Assembly: GCF_004027225.2 (NCBI RefSeq)
Contig: NC_044282.2
Coordinates: 45,910,576-45,974,575 of the forward strand
DNA from: Strigops habroptila
Lineage: Eukaryota; Chordata; Aves; Psittaciformes; Psittacidae
Length of the DNA: 64,000 bases
Direction: 5' to 3'
Positions 49,204-60,020 of this stretch are shown piece by piece. Below the pieces are notes generated by a model. The model had not been told where the DNA came from and searched no databases. It saw only the letters and a program-made list of their open reading frames with translations. How positions within the stretch are numbered: the stretch's first letter is position 1; every line of letters starts with the position of its first letter. A program made the position numbers and the translations under genes.

Positions 49204-51942
49204 CTAAACCATGTGGTCCAAGGCTCTGTCCAATCTGGCCTTGAACACCGCCAGGGATGGAGCATCCACAACCTCCCTGGGCAACCCATTCCAGTGCTTC
49301 ACCACCCTCACTGTAAAGAACTTCTTCCTTATATCTAATCTAAACTTCCCCTGTTTAAGTTTGAAGCCATTACCCCTTGTCCTACCACTACAATCCCTAA
49401 GGAAGAGTCCCTCCCCAGCATCCTTATAGACCCCCTTCAGATACTGGAAGGCTGCTATGAGGTCACCACGCAGCCTTCTCTTCTCCAGGCTGAACAGCCC
49501 CAACTCTCTCAGCCTGTCTTCATATGGGAGGTGCTCCAGCCCCCTTATCATCCTCGTGGCCCTCCTCTGGACTCGCTCCAACAGCTCCATGTCCTTTTTA
49601 TGTTGAGGACACCAGAACTGTATGCAGTACTCCAAGTGAGGTCTCACAAGAGCAGAGTAGAGAGGCAGGATCACCTCCTTTGACCTGCTGGTCATGCTTC
49701 TTTTGATGCAGCCCAGGATATGGTTGGCTTTCTGGGATGCAAGCGCACACTGCCGGCTCATGTTAAGCTTCTCATCCACCAGCACCCCCAAGTCCTTCTC
49801 TGCAGGGCTGCTCTGAATCTCTTCTCTGCCCAACCTGTAGCAGTGCCTGGGGTTGCCCCGACCCAGGTGTAGGACCTTACACTTGGCTTGGTTAAACTTC
49901 ATAAGGTTGGCATCGGCCCACCTCACAAGTGTGTCAAGGTCCCTCTGGATGGCATCCCTTCCCTCCAGCGTATCAACTGAACCACACAGCTTGGTGTCGT
50001 CAGCAAACTTGCTGAGGGCGCACTCAATCCCACTGTCCATGTCGCCGACAAAGATGTTGAACGGGACAGGTCCCAGCACTGATCCCTGAGGGACACCACT
50101 CATTGCAGGTTTCCAACTGGACATCGAGCCGTTTACAACAACTCTTTGCGTGTGGCCATCGAGCCAGTTCTTTATCCACCGAGTGGTCCATCTATCAAAT
50201 TGATGTCTCTCCAATTTAGAGACAAGGATGTCATGGGGGACAGTGTCGAACGCTTTGCACAAGTCCAGGTAGATGACATCAACTGCTCTGCCCCTGTCCA
50301 TCAGTTCCGTGGCTCCATCATAGAAGGCCACCAAATTGGTCAGGCAGGATTTCCCCTTAGTGAAGCCATGTTGGCTGTCACCAACCACCTCCTTGTTTTT
50401 CATGTGCCTTAGCATGTTTTCCAGGAGAAACTGTTCTAAGATTTTGCCAGGCACAGAGGTGAGACTGACTGGTCTGTAGTTCCCTGGGTCTTCCACTTTC
50501 TGCTTCTTGAAAATGGGGGTTATATTACCCTTCTTCCAGTCATTGGGAACTTCACCTGACTGCCAGGATTTTTCAAATATGATGGACAGGGGTTTAGCAA
50601 CTTCATTCGCCATCTCCTTCAGGACCCGTGGATGGATTTCATCAGGTCCCATGGACTTGTGCACGTTCAGGTTCTTAAGATGTTCTCGAACCTGATCCTC
50701 TCCTACAGTGGGCCTAAGGTCTTCATTCTCACAGTCCCTGCATTTGCTTTCCAAGACTTTCGTGGTGTGGTCAGAGCATTTGAAGACTGAGGCAAAGAAG
50801 TCATTAAGAACCTCAGCCTTCTCCAAATCCATGGTAGCCAGTTCTCCCGATAGCTTCCAGAGAGGGCCCACGTTGTCCCTAGTCTGTCTTTTATTTGCTA
50901 CGTATCTATAGAATCCTTTCCTGTTATCTTTTACATCCCTTGCCAAACTTAATTCTAGCTGGGCCTTAGCTTTCCTAACCTGGTCCCTAGCTTCCCAGGC
51001 AATGCTCCTATATTCTTCCCAGGCCGCCTGTCCTTGCTTCCACCTTCTATAAGCTTCTTTTTTCCTTCTAAGTTTCCTCAGCAGCTCCTAGTCCATCCAT
51101 GGAGGTCTCCTGGCCCTCCTGCTGCACTTTCTTCTAGTCGGGATGCAACACTCCTGAGCACGTAGCAGGTGATCCTTGAATATCCACCAGCAGTCTTGGG
51201 CCCCCCTGCCCTCTAGGACTGTATCCCATGAAACCTTGCTAAGGAGGTTCCTGAAGAGGCCAAAGTCTGCTTTCTTGAAGTCCAGGGCAGTGAGCTTGCT
51301 GCACGCTCTTCTCACTGTCCTGAGGATCTCAGACTCAACCATCTTGTGATCACTAGAGCCAAGGCTGCCCTGGAGTGTCACATTTCCAACCAGTCCCTCC
51401 CTGTTGGTGAGCACGAGGTCAAGCATGGCGCCTCTCCTTGTCGGCTCCTCTACTGCTTGAAAGAGGAAGTTGTCTTCCACACAATCGAGGAACCTCCTGG
51501 ATTGCTTGTGCCGGGCCGTACCGTCCCTCCAACAGATGTCAGGATGGTTGAAGTCCCCCATGAGGACCAGGGCCTGCGAGCGTGAGGCTGCTCCTATCTG
51601 TCTATAGAGCACTTCATCCACAGAGTCCTCTTGATCAGGTGGCCTGTAACAGATCCCCACCGTAATGTCCCCCATTGCTGTTTTCCCTTTGATCCTGACC
51701 CACAAACACTCTGTTACCTCATCACCCGTCCCCAGACAGAGTTCCATACTCTCTAGCCTATCACTGACATAGATAGCAACACCCCCTCCCCATCTGCCTG
51801 GCCTGTCTTTTGTAAACAGCCTGTAACTTTCCATTCCGACACTCCAGTCACAGGAGCCATCCCACCATGTTTCTGTGATACCAGTGACATCATATTCCCG
51901 TAGCCTTGCACACATCTCCAATTCCTCTTGCTTGCTCCCCAT
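49204..51942 (-). pseudogene. CR1 ORF2 (endonuclease-reverse transcriptase), one in-frame stop
   Basis: The frame is continuous from 51942 to the stop at 49204, broken only by TAG at 51088-51090 between the two domains. The N-terminal part (51942-51091) is an APE-type endonuclease: TETWWDG, GDFNHPDICW and SSDHK carry the usual catalytic Glu, Asp/Asn and Asp-His. The following part is the reverse transcriptase: [35 protein letters not shown] (first catalytic Asp), [10 protein letters not shown] and FADDTKL (50007-49996). The C-terminal region with [23 protein letters not shown] is also present. In GPVPFNIF a Pro replaces the usual Leu. The frame is open further upstream, without Met, to about 52030, so the true start may be earlier. 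Confidence 0.93.
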
Positions 51943-52106
51943 ACTACGGGCGTTTGTATAGAGGCGCCTTAGCTGAGCTCCAAATGCAGCCGACTCAATG
52001 GCTGGGGCAGCTGGAACATCTCTACATCACTCCAAGCGCTTACTGCAGGTGCTGGCAACTGACCAGGAATGTTGGGATGGATCAGTGCTCCCCTCCCCCA
52101 ACACAT

Positions 52107-53179
52107 CTAGTTTAAAGCTTTCTTGACCAGCCTGGCAAGCCTCCTACCAAAACAGCTCTTTCCCTTCTTTGTCAGACCAGCTCCACCAGCCTCCAGTAAG
52201 TCTGGCCTCCCAAATGGAGCCCCATGTTCTAAATAGCCAAACCCCTGACTATGGCACCACCATTCTAACCATTTATTAACCTGCCAAACGTGCCTAGCTT
52301 TTTTAAGGTCCTCCCCTTTGTCCTGGAGAATCGATGAAAAAACTATCTGAGCTCCAGAGCCCCTAACCACCTCTCCCAGGGCTCTGTAGTCCTTAATGTT
52401 CTCCAGGCTACTCCTATCTATATCTCTAGCACCCACATGGACCACTAGGAGGGGGTAATAGTCAGCAGGACTTACTAGAGCAGGCAGCCTCTCAGCAACA
52501 TCTCTGATCTGCGCCCCTGGCAGGCAACACACCTCCCTCGAGACTGGATCAGGCCGGCAGATGAGTGCCTCTGTGCCTTTCAAAGTAGAGTCCCCTACTA
52601 CTATGACCCTCCGCTTTTTCCTGGAGGCACCAGTAGTGATCCTCTTTACTGGTGCATCAGCAGGATGCTCATTAGGTGTGGTGGGTGCTTTCTCATTAGC
52701 CCCCTGCAGAACTGCGAAGCGATTCTGGGTGGGGACATCAGATTTAGGAGGAAGGCCCTTGTCGTTAATTGTCCTCTTCCTCCTTTTTTTGTTAGTTTTT
52801 CCCATGACTAATTCCCAGCTTCCTGGGTTGCTGCCCTCCTTCTTTCCTATATGAGCAACGCTGGACGTTTGCAGCCCCTGTACAGTTTGGGCCTGGAGCA
52901 AGCAGCCCAGCTTCCTCTCAGCTTCCCTGGCACCTTTCAGCTCACCAACAGCCTCCCGCAGCTCAGCCCCTGCTGCAGGAGGACCTCCACCAGGGCACAC
53001 CGAGTGCAGCCCTGTCCATTGCGCACCCTCGCCTCAAGAGGCCAGTCGAGGCGCTTTCTACACTCCGAGGTCTGCGCCGCAGCCTCCCCTCTCATCGGCT
53101 CTGTCTGGGTGCCTACGCTGGCCACCGCCGGGGCAGAGCTCCCAGAGCGGGCCCTGCTCCTGAGGCGAGTGCTCACCAT
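52107..53179 (-). pseudogene. CR1 ORF1 (zinc-knuckle/coiled coil plus SGNH-esterase-like domain), frameshifted
   Basis: The likely start is the ATG at 53179 (MVSTRLRSRARSG). The first part has cysteine pairs ending in CTRC and the start of a coiled-coil-like segment (VEVLLQQ). The frame then shifts by one base at a C4 run on the plus strand (52967-52970) and continues in the next frame as AELREAVGELKGAREAE to a stop at 52107. The second part is the esterase-like domain known from CR1 ORF1: RVIVVGDSTLKG is the Ser block. The later blocks read VGARDI, where a GxND-like block is expected, and GGAGLTKKG, where DGVHL is usual, so the Asn and the Asp/His positions are changed. The protein normally binds RNA in the LINE particle. 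Confidence 0.88.
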
Positions 53180-53296
53180 CCCGCTCGCTGCCCGCTCGCC
53201 CTGCCTGTGCAAACTGCCGCACCACGCCCTGACTGACGTGCCACGCCCTGTTTGCCCGCCCTGTTCGCCGCGCTCCTGGTCGCTCGTGCTCCCTGG

Positions 53297-54525
53297 GATC
53301 AATACTGGGATATATACTATCATCACTCTTTTAAATATAAACCTAGACTTTTAAGAACTCAGCATCAAAAAAAAAAAACAAAACCCACGAAAATGCCAGG
53401 CAGTGTGGCTTCATGTGCAAGCTTACATAAGGAGAAAAGGCATTTAGTGGCATTTCTCAGGCCGAGAGATCTCTCATCTAGAAAAGCTAAGGCTACACAG
53501 CGTCTAGGGAGGCACATTGTATCCTCATTGTCCATGTGCGGTGATGCCCTCTATATGTGAATTTCCTATATCCAAAACTGAATATCTGAATGCTTCTTAA
53601 TTTCTAAAAAAAGTGGAGCACCTCCAACTACGTATTTTCAGTCTACATGTATGGCAAATCCCAAAGATAGTATTATACAAATAATACACCAAATACAACA
53701 GCGTACATTACTAGTATGTATAAATGTATTTTATTAATAGCATATAATCACAAACATTAAACAGTGCATGAATAAAATGTATTTTTAGAAGTTTTTCTTT
53801 CTACCACCTTGGATCTACAGATTTGATATAGGAACTGCAGTACTGACTACATTCTTATTTATGGGACCGATTCACTGATAATTGCACTTGCTTAACACAG
53901 GAAAGTAAGTAAAAATAGTGTTTTAAATCAAATTTACATTTTAGTTATGTTCGTTCCAGATCTGCAGCTAATTTCTGACCCCAGAAAGGCTTAGCCATAT
54001 GTTTAATTTTATACTTAGGAGCAACAATAGTGAAACTAATGCACATAAAAATAAGCCCTTGCAGAGCTGAAGTCTTGATGGTAGCCTGCTTTCACATTCA
54101 ACATGCACAAAAACCCACCCAAGGAAGAAAATGTGAAGTGAAAAGGTACAATCATTCCCACTGCTCAGCTTCTCTGCGGTTTTTCGTTTCACATTCTCTC
54201 AAAAGAACACAAATTGACATTAACAAATATTAATAGGACAGCTAAAATGTTTTGTAGGAAAATAATTCAGCAACTTTTTTCTTTTCCTTTTTTTTATTTC
54301 AGGTTCTTCTCAGGCCTGTTTGTAATACGCCAGCATTTCCCTGTTTCCCTCTGAAATGAATTGGTATTTCAGTTACATGTATTGACAGGCTTGGACTTTA
54401 TCACTTAGAGGCCTATATGCTTACTGGCCATCACTTAAGGCACATTTTTCACAGGATGCCCATCACAGCAACGGCTGCTCATCCTCTATTCTAGTAAACA
54501 ACACTGGGACACAAACCACAATTGT
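53297..54525. other. intergenic DNA beyond the CMPK2 3' end
   Basis: No exon was recognised. Further AATAAA signals on the minus strand (for example 54293-54298) could serve as alternative CMPK2 ends. Confidence 0.5.
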
Positions 54526-54531
54526 TTTATT
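54526..54531 (-). other. CMPK2: candidate CMPK2 polyadenylation signal
   Basis: AATAAA on the minus strand lies about 410 bp past the stop codon. It is the first canonical signal I found after the stop, giving a short 3' UTR. Confidence 0.4.
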
Positions 54532-54941
54532 GCTGGATGACATTTCAGCCTCTCTTTGGGCACCTAATGCTCCTGCTGCAGTCCAGTGAATCCTGGTACA
54601 CAATGGATGCAGGAACAGGTTCTTCTGGTGATGAAGATACAACTTGACAGCATCTTGAAATGTCACAATGTCAGAGAGCACTCTGAGGCACTTGTAACAT
54701 AACCGTAGTATGTTTGTAGCTTTACTAAGAATGCTGAATAACGTTAGTAATATTTTGCCTTATACAGAAAAGAACAGTAAGCAATGGTAGAACAGATAAT
54801 CTGTACAGATTACTGTTGACGTAAGAAAGAGATTTTCTTTTTCAGTGCATTTTCAGGTACCAAACCCAGAGGGGCAATAAAGAGTCTCTCTGAAGCGCAA
54901 TAAAAAGTTATCTTTCAAGTGCTATTATGCAGAACTTGCTT

Positions 54942-55062
54942 TCACAAAGCACAGTGTTTCTTAATTAGTTGTAGCACCGTGTTAAGAACCTCTTCCTTGG
55001 ATGGGCTGGCATCGACCTCGTGGCATGCAGGATTCACCATCCTTCTGTATGACTCTTCAACT
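54942..55062 (-). CDS. CMPK2: CMPK2 coding exon 5 (terminal)
   Basis: The acceptor is TTTTTAAATAG. It encodes VEESYRRMVNPACHEVDASP, then a final helix, and ends HCAL with TGA at 54942-54944. Confidence 0.93.
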
Positions 55063-58000
55063 CTATTTAAAAACAAATCAAGAGAAACAAAACTTCAAAT
55101 TGCAGGGATATGAAATGGCATTAGTCATCAGTCTTGGAAGAAAGTGCACTGCAGAGAGAAGGGAACCAAAATCTAACACGAAGCTAAGAATGAAATCTAC
55201 TGCAAAGAGCAATAAACCATTAGTAACTATTTCATTAGCTACAATGCAAACCTCAAAGCACATAGTTTCCTTGATGCTGATTCCCAGAGCTCTATTCATA
55301 TTCACATTGAATGGCACTGAAGTATTTGTTTCTTTGCAGCTTAGCACTGCTGTATATACATATCAGACTCTGGCCCAGCAGTACAGTGGATAGTCTGCTT
55401 CTAATACCTGAATTAATTTATTCAGAGCCCACTCAGGCTCCCCTCTCTGAACTACGTGGTATGGCGTTATGTGGGTGTGTTCACTGACTGATTTCAGCTT
55501 TGAATCACTGAATCATTACAGAGCTGACACAACATTCAACCCTTTCCTCTGACCAACTTTGCTAACTGGATGAATACCAGGATGAAATATAGGGTGAAAA
55601 CCTCCTTGCTTAGGCTATTCCCATAATGCAGAACTCTCCCACATTTAGTCTATGAGGATGTGAATGAGGATGTGAATATAATTTTCTGTGTTCCCACAAT
55701 TAATAATGCCAAACATTCAGGCCACAAGTCATAAGACGAATCAAGCAAGATTCTGGATGTTCTTACATTCAGGCTGACATAATTAACAAATAGAAATAAT
55801 CAAGGGCTTTCTGATGGGAGTAAGAAATAACAGTATTAGAATATGATTCTTAAATGGCAGCATGTTTACTAGCTCACCTATCCATCTGCAGGTCCCAGTA
55901 TATAAACCATGTATCTTCACAGAGTTTCTCTCAGAATTAAGCAATGGATATTTTTAAGGTATATCATCACCTGAAATGTTAAAATCCTAGAGGGAGATTT
56001 CAGCTTTGCAACTTGTAGATATGGACACTGACATTCAGGTGTCTATACTGAGCACTAGGTATTTAAGTTTTCAATGCAGACAATGATGATCTAATCAGTA
56101 AATTTGGCAGAGCCTAGACAGCAATTCAGCACACCCTGAAATAGGAAACCTAGGATGCAATTCAGTTGCTTAGGCAAATGTGTCTAATACTGCTTGAGAT
56201 GCTCTGGACTATCTCATTCAGCTTCCAGTTGTTGGCCCAGAAAGCATCCACAGGTTCTGTATCACATCTGCCAGCCTCATGCAGATGTCTCAGACCATAC
56301 AGAATGGCTCTAGATACTGATGCTTAGATCACTGGGCTCCAAAAACGCCTCATGTAGTACGAAACGGCTCTAGATACTTACGCTTAGACCTCTGAACTCC
56401 AAGTGGGTAGCGAGCTGAATCACTTCGAAGGCTCCATTGAATGTATTAACTATACTGGGACCTGAGACACTTAGCACAACTAAAGAGATCTACAAGAGGA
56501 GATCCAAATTTTATTCTCTTAATCTGAAACTCAATTCCAGACTTTTCTGGGGAAGCTGTATGTTTGAACTTCTTGCCTCCCAGTTCTGGAAGTTTTAGGT
56601 TGCTCTCCTTTGTGACCTCAATACGAAAGGTGCTACAATAAAAGCAGCAAGTAGCAAAATACAAGTATTTTCACTCGAAGCTCCTTTGCAGGAAAATATA
56701 GTTCTTCCCTGCAGCTTTGAAACACTTCCAATCAGAAATGACAGAATTTACCCTCTTGTCAGCTATGAATCCTTTCCAAAAAAAAAACCGCAATCCAAAA
56801 ACTTAGATATTGGAAATTCTTGTCCCAGTAATGTGAGTGGGACTTTTGCTACGCATCCCACGGGAGCCAAGATTGCCTCCATTCTCTTATTCCTCATTAA
56901 AGTGTACCTTTGGCGAAACAAGGTGTTAGCTTCCAGTTCAACTTCCTCCTTTGTTTTCTCCAGCCCCCGGCGCTGAAGTCTCCGGACTCGTTCCTCTGGG
57001 TCAACAGTCAGGAGAAGAACAAGATTGGGTTTAAGCAGATCCTCAGGCCACTGGTACACCTCATCATGAGGTGGTGGAAGATCCTGGACTTTCCCATTTA
57101 TTTCAGTGGCAATTGTGTAGGCAGCCGTGCTGTGCCAGTACCTGTCAGGAAAATACAGAATGGAGAGAGAAATTTTAGAGAAGACACTAATTCTTCAGTA
57201 ACATATGAGACTGTAATGGTAACTGAAACAATGATGACAGAGGTGACACTGTGATTTTGAAGGGAAATGTAAAGAATATTTCTGTACCATCCATTATTTC
57301 TTAATTAATTAATGGATAATGAGTGATAATACTCAATGCAATTACTGTGAATTATTAAATAAAACCTATGGCAAAAGCTACACTTTATGCAGAGAGTGTT
57401 CCAGATGCTCCTATCAAAAGAAAGTCTTCTCATACAATGAGAGGTCAAAAGAAGAGTTACATTATATGTCAAAATTCAATATTCTGAGCCCTTTTTTTGT
57501 GGTTCCCATCCTACTTAATGTAATTTGGCAGAGAACGTGCAGTCTTCAACCCCATGTGAATGAAGACAGAATTTATTAATGGTTATGCATTTCACTTGCA
57601 TTTAACATTCCCACCACTTTGAGGCCCTCTATGTAATATATTTATATATTTATATATTTATATGTAAATATTTATACATTTTTGAGTAAAACCCAGTGAA
57701 ATTTAACCAAAATTTTGGTTAAAAATAGCGCCCACACACATGGAAACAACTTCTGCGTACATGTGCTGTGGGGGGACATTACAGTACACGTACTGAAACA
57801 AGCCAGTAGACTTCATGTATTAAGAGCAACGTCAGAGCTGTCTACACAATTAGTGAAAACAAGAAATGGCATAATCAAAACCAAAAAAGTGGGAAGCGTA
57901 TTTCTGGCTTTACATTCTCAAAGAGTAAGTCTACCTAAAACTCAGTCATTCCATCCCACCTGTATCTCAGACACAGAGTTAGCAGTGACCAGGAGCTCTC

Positions 58001-59651
58001 ATCCTTCGTGGGCTTGTCACAGAGCCCTGGTTTGGCTCAGGCTGCACATCCCATACCTCCACTGTTCCTAACTGAAGATGCAACACTTTTCCTTGTGTCC
58101 TAAAGCCAGTTACGAGCATTACACTGATGAAAGTCCCTTTCTTACTGCTATGATAAGTATTACTCTTTAGAAGATTTAATATTTATCTATCTGCAAAGTA
58201 GCATCTCCCCCCTCCAAAAAAAAGGAGAAAAAGAAAAGAAACCCAAAGACTGTCATTAACAACTTCTGCTTGTAACACTGAACAACTGTACGATGCACTG
58301 ATATAGGAGGACTTCTTAAATATACAAACCTGTCTACGATCACAGGTGCCTGAGTTGATGCTTTTGCTATTTCTGAAGCAAGAATGTAGTTGCCCGCAGC
58401 ATAAAATGCCCTTTTAATGGGTGCTGGCTCATCATCAAATATTGCCCTCCACTGGCTGATGCAAGCTGGTGGCGACCTCAGCAGAAAGCCATTCAGGGTG
58501 TCCTTAACAGAGTGGGTTACAGTGGTTTTGCCTGCATTTCGTTTACAGAAGGGAACATTTGTTATGTTACACATCAGATAAAACCACCTTTTGAAAACTG
58601 AGAAATGCACCTATCTGTTCACCTGGAGCACATGTTCTGACACCCGACTATGTAACCTGAGTATCTTGTGATAAGGTTTTCAGTGGGAAATGATCATGAG
58701 TCTTGTTCCAGGAACTATTACTCCACTTCCCACTCCCAGGCCTTCCACCCCTCCCTCTTGTCAGGGTGTCAGTCTTCACACCCTTAAATACATTAAATGC
58801 ATGGGCATTGCTCTATATATCCATCTATTTATATATATATCCATTTACAACATTTTTCTAGGTCACAATTCATGTGGATGTTGCTACGCTGTCACCCAAT
58901 ACTTTCTTCTTAGAGGGTATTTTCAGCTTTCTTTAACTGGAAAGTCAGAAAACAAAGTTATTCAAAGGCAACTAAAATCGCTGCCTGAGAAAACTGCTGC
59001 CAGTTTCCCAGACTACCAACACTTTATTTCACTTATTTAAAAATCTCTCCAGTAAAAGTATGTTTCATCACCTGTAGAAGAAACTTGATTTCCTGTACTC
59101 CACTCTTTGTATTCTTGTATTTACATAGATAAGGAATTCGTGCACTGAATGAGAATTAGCATAGACTGTTTGATCTTTCACGAGTAAAAGAAGACAGGCT
59201 GGTATTTATAATTAGTAATTCTTTCAAATCTGTCACAGGTTTCCAGGATTTTCTGAATTTTTAAGCCCTATGCCCGGCTGAAAGCCACAGCGGCCACCCT
59301 TTCCAACAATTTCCCACCTGCGGTACTTCAACCAGACGTTGCTCCTACCTGTGGCGTCCAGCCCCTCGAACACCACGACGGGAAAGCCACCCTTCTCCTG
59401 GTGCTCAGGGCATTTCTCCAGCAGGTCGAGTAGCGCTCCCGCCTCCGGGATCCGCGCCGTGCACTGCAGGGAGAGAAACGCGACCCTTCACGCCCCTGCC
59501 GTCACGCCGCGCTAGGAAGCGGGCATCCCGAACCGCGGCCCCGGCGGGCGCTCACCTCCCGCAGGCGGTCGCGGACGGCGGGGGCTGCGGACGGCAGGGC
59601 GCGGCGGAGGGGGTGCGGGCCCGGCAAGCCCGGAGCGCAGAGCCGCAGCAT
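54942..59651 (-). CDS. CMPK2: UMP-CMP kinase 2, mitochondrial (five exons)
   Basis: CMPK2 phosphorylates dUMP/UMP/CMP-type nucleotides in mitochondria and is an interferon-induced neighbour of RSAD2. The coding exons (minus strand) are 59651-59556, 59463-59349, 58531-58330, 57141-56908 and 55062-54942. All introns are GT-AG, phases match, and the total is 768 nt (255 aa plus TGA). The P-loop GLDATGKTT spans residues 66-74 with Lys72, split by intron 2. DRYWHS is at 137-142 (split by intron 3), and the Arg-rich lid RRLQRRGLEKTKEE at 191-204. VDASPS at 232-237 is near the C-terminus. These blocks align closely with mammalian CMPK2, including the exon 1/2 junction before CT-IPEA. The first exon encodes only 32 residues, Arg-rich with no acidic residue before Asp28, as expected of a mitochondrial presequence. 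Mammalian CMPK2 (about 449 aa) has roughly 200 more residues here. The frame is also open upstream to an ATG at 59993, but that stretch contains the interferon elements and is probably promoter or 5' UTR. Confidence 0.93.
55063..56907 (-). other. CMPK2: CMPK2 intron 4
   Basis: A 1,845-bp GT-AG intron. It contains a two-copy 60-bp tandem repeat (about 56283-56402). Nothing else was recognised. Confidence 0.9.
56283..56402 (+). repeat. two-copy 60-bp tandem repeat
   Basis: GGCTCTAGATACTGATGCTT and GGCTCTAGATACTTACGCTT lie exactly 60 bases apart, and the surrounding 50 bases also match imperfectly. Confidence 0.75.
56908..57141 (-). CDS. CMPK2: CMPK2 coding exon 4
   Basis: The acceptor is TTTTCCTGACAG and the donor GTACAC. 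It encodes YWHSTAAYTIATE, YQWPEDLLKP, LVLLLTVDPEER and the lid RRLQRRGLEKTKEEVELEA. The phase at the 3' end is 2. Confidence 0.97.
57142..58329 (-). other. CMPK2: CMPK2 intron 3
   Basis: A 1,188-bp GT-AG intron with an AT microsatellite (TTTATATA units) at about 57637-57680. Confidence 0.9.
58330..58531 (-). CDS. CMPK2: CMPK2 coding exon 3
   Basis: The acceptor ends ATGCAG and the donor is GTTTGT. It starts with the P-loop KTTVTHS and includes SQWRAIFDDEPAPIKRAFYA, GNYILASEIAK and VIVDR. This exon carries the thymidylate-kinase core. The phase at the 3' end is 2. Confidence 0.97.
58532..59348 (-). other. CMPK2: CMPK2 intron 2
   Basis: An 817-bp intron from GTAGGA to ATGCAG, interrupting the P-loop glycine codon. 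No repeat was recognised except a short TATATA tract near 58815-58842. Confidence 0.9.
59349..59463 (-). CDS. CMPK2: CMPK2 coding exon 2
   Basis: The acceptor is TCTCCCTGCAG and the donor GTAGGA. It encodes residues 33-70 plus one base: CTARIPEAGALLDLLEKCPE, then the first beta strand FPVVVFEGLDAT leading into the P-loop. The phase at the 3' end is 1. Confidence 0.93.
59556..59651 (-). CDS. CMPK2: CMPK2 coding exon 1 (presequence)
   Basis: Thirty-two codons from ATG 59651 in a good context (GCGGCGATGC) to the donor GTGAGC. The translation begins MLRLCAPGLPGPHPLRRALP, basic and proline/leucine-rich, and ends RDRLRE. The phase is 0. Confidence 0.8.
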
Positions 59652-59697
59652 CGCCGCCGAGCGCGGGTCGGGAGGAGCGGGCGGCGGCCGCACGGCC

Positions 59698-59711
59698 GGG
59701 AAACGAAACTG
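59698..59711 (+). promoter_or_regulatory. ISRE, exact consensus match
   Basis: GGGAAACGAAACTG matches the interferon-stimulated response element (GGRAARYGAAACTR) at every position. It lies 47-60 bp upstream of the CMPK2 ATG in a GC-rich promoter region, where ISGF3 or IRF factors would bind. Its site fits the known interferon induction of CMPK2. Confidence 0.8.
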
Positions 59712-59853
59712 CCCGGGCGGTCGGGAAAGCGGCTGAAGAGGCCAGCAGGCAAGGGCTGGCCCTCGGAGGGGCGGGATTTCTGAGGCCCCCTCCCGCTTTA
59801 CTGGAGTGAACGGGCTCGGTCCCCGTGGGAAACGGCTCTGTGCACAGATAGCT

Positions 59854-59871
59854 GAAACCGAAAGTGGAAAG
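59854..59871 (+). promoter_or_regulatory. second IRF/ISRE-type element
   Basis: GAAACCGAAAGTGGAAAG has GAAANNGAAA spacing plus a third GGAAA, typical of IRF-binding elements. It is about 200 bp upstream of the CMPK2 ATG. Confidence 0.7.
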
Positions 59872-59978
59872 TAAAGTCTTAGCCTCGGGATCTGACCGGC
59901 CTCACCCCCATCCCCCTCCCGAGCAAAAAGAGGGTCACATTCCCACAGTCTGCCGCAGCTGAACCCTGGGGGTCTCCC

Positions 59979-60020
59979 AAATAAAACAAACAAACAAACA
60001 ATAAAATAAATAATAATTTA
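59979..60020 (+). repeat. AAAC/AAAT simple repeat
   Basis: (AAAC)n passes into AAAT/AAT units at the edge of the promoter CpG-rich region. Confidence 0.85.

Larger units (their letters stand above)
49105..53296 (-). mobile_element. nearly full-length CR1 LINE
   Basis: A 4.2-kb CR1 retrotransposon lies on the minus strand. The GC- and CpG-rich 5' end near 53180-53296 would be the 5' UTR and internal promoter. ORF1 follows (53179 to 52107), then ORF2 (about 51942 to 49204), a short 3' UTR and an 8-bp repeat tail (ATTCTATG variants, 49105-49136). Most CR1 copies are 5'-truncated, so a copy this long is uncommon. Only two clear lesions break the reading frames: a one-base shift in ORF1 and one stop in ORF2. 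It is therefore young relative to the other CR1 pieces in the window. No target duplication is visible, as usual for CR1. Confidence 0.95.

Noticed and set aside
49853-53354. Plus-strand open frames across the CR1 element (up to 167 codons)
   Set aside because: They are shadows of the minus-strand CR1 ORFs and the GC-rich 5' end.
59652-59993. CMPK2 starting at an upstream in-frame ATG (59993), adding 114 residues
   Set aside because: The stretch contains both interferon elements and does not resemble the mammalian N-terminus, so it is better explained as promoter or 5' UTR. It remains a possibility.
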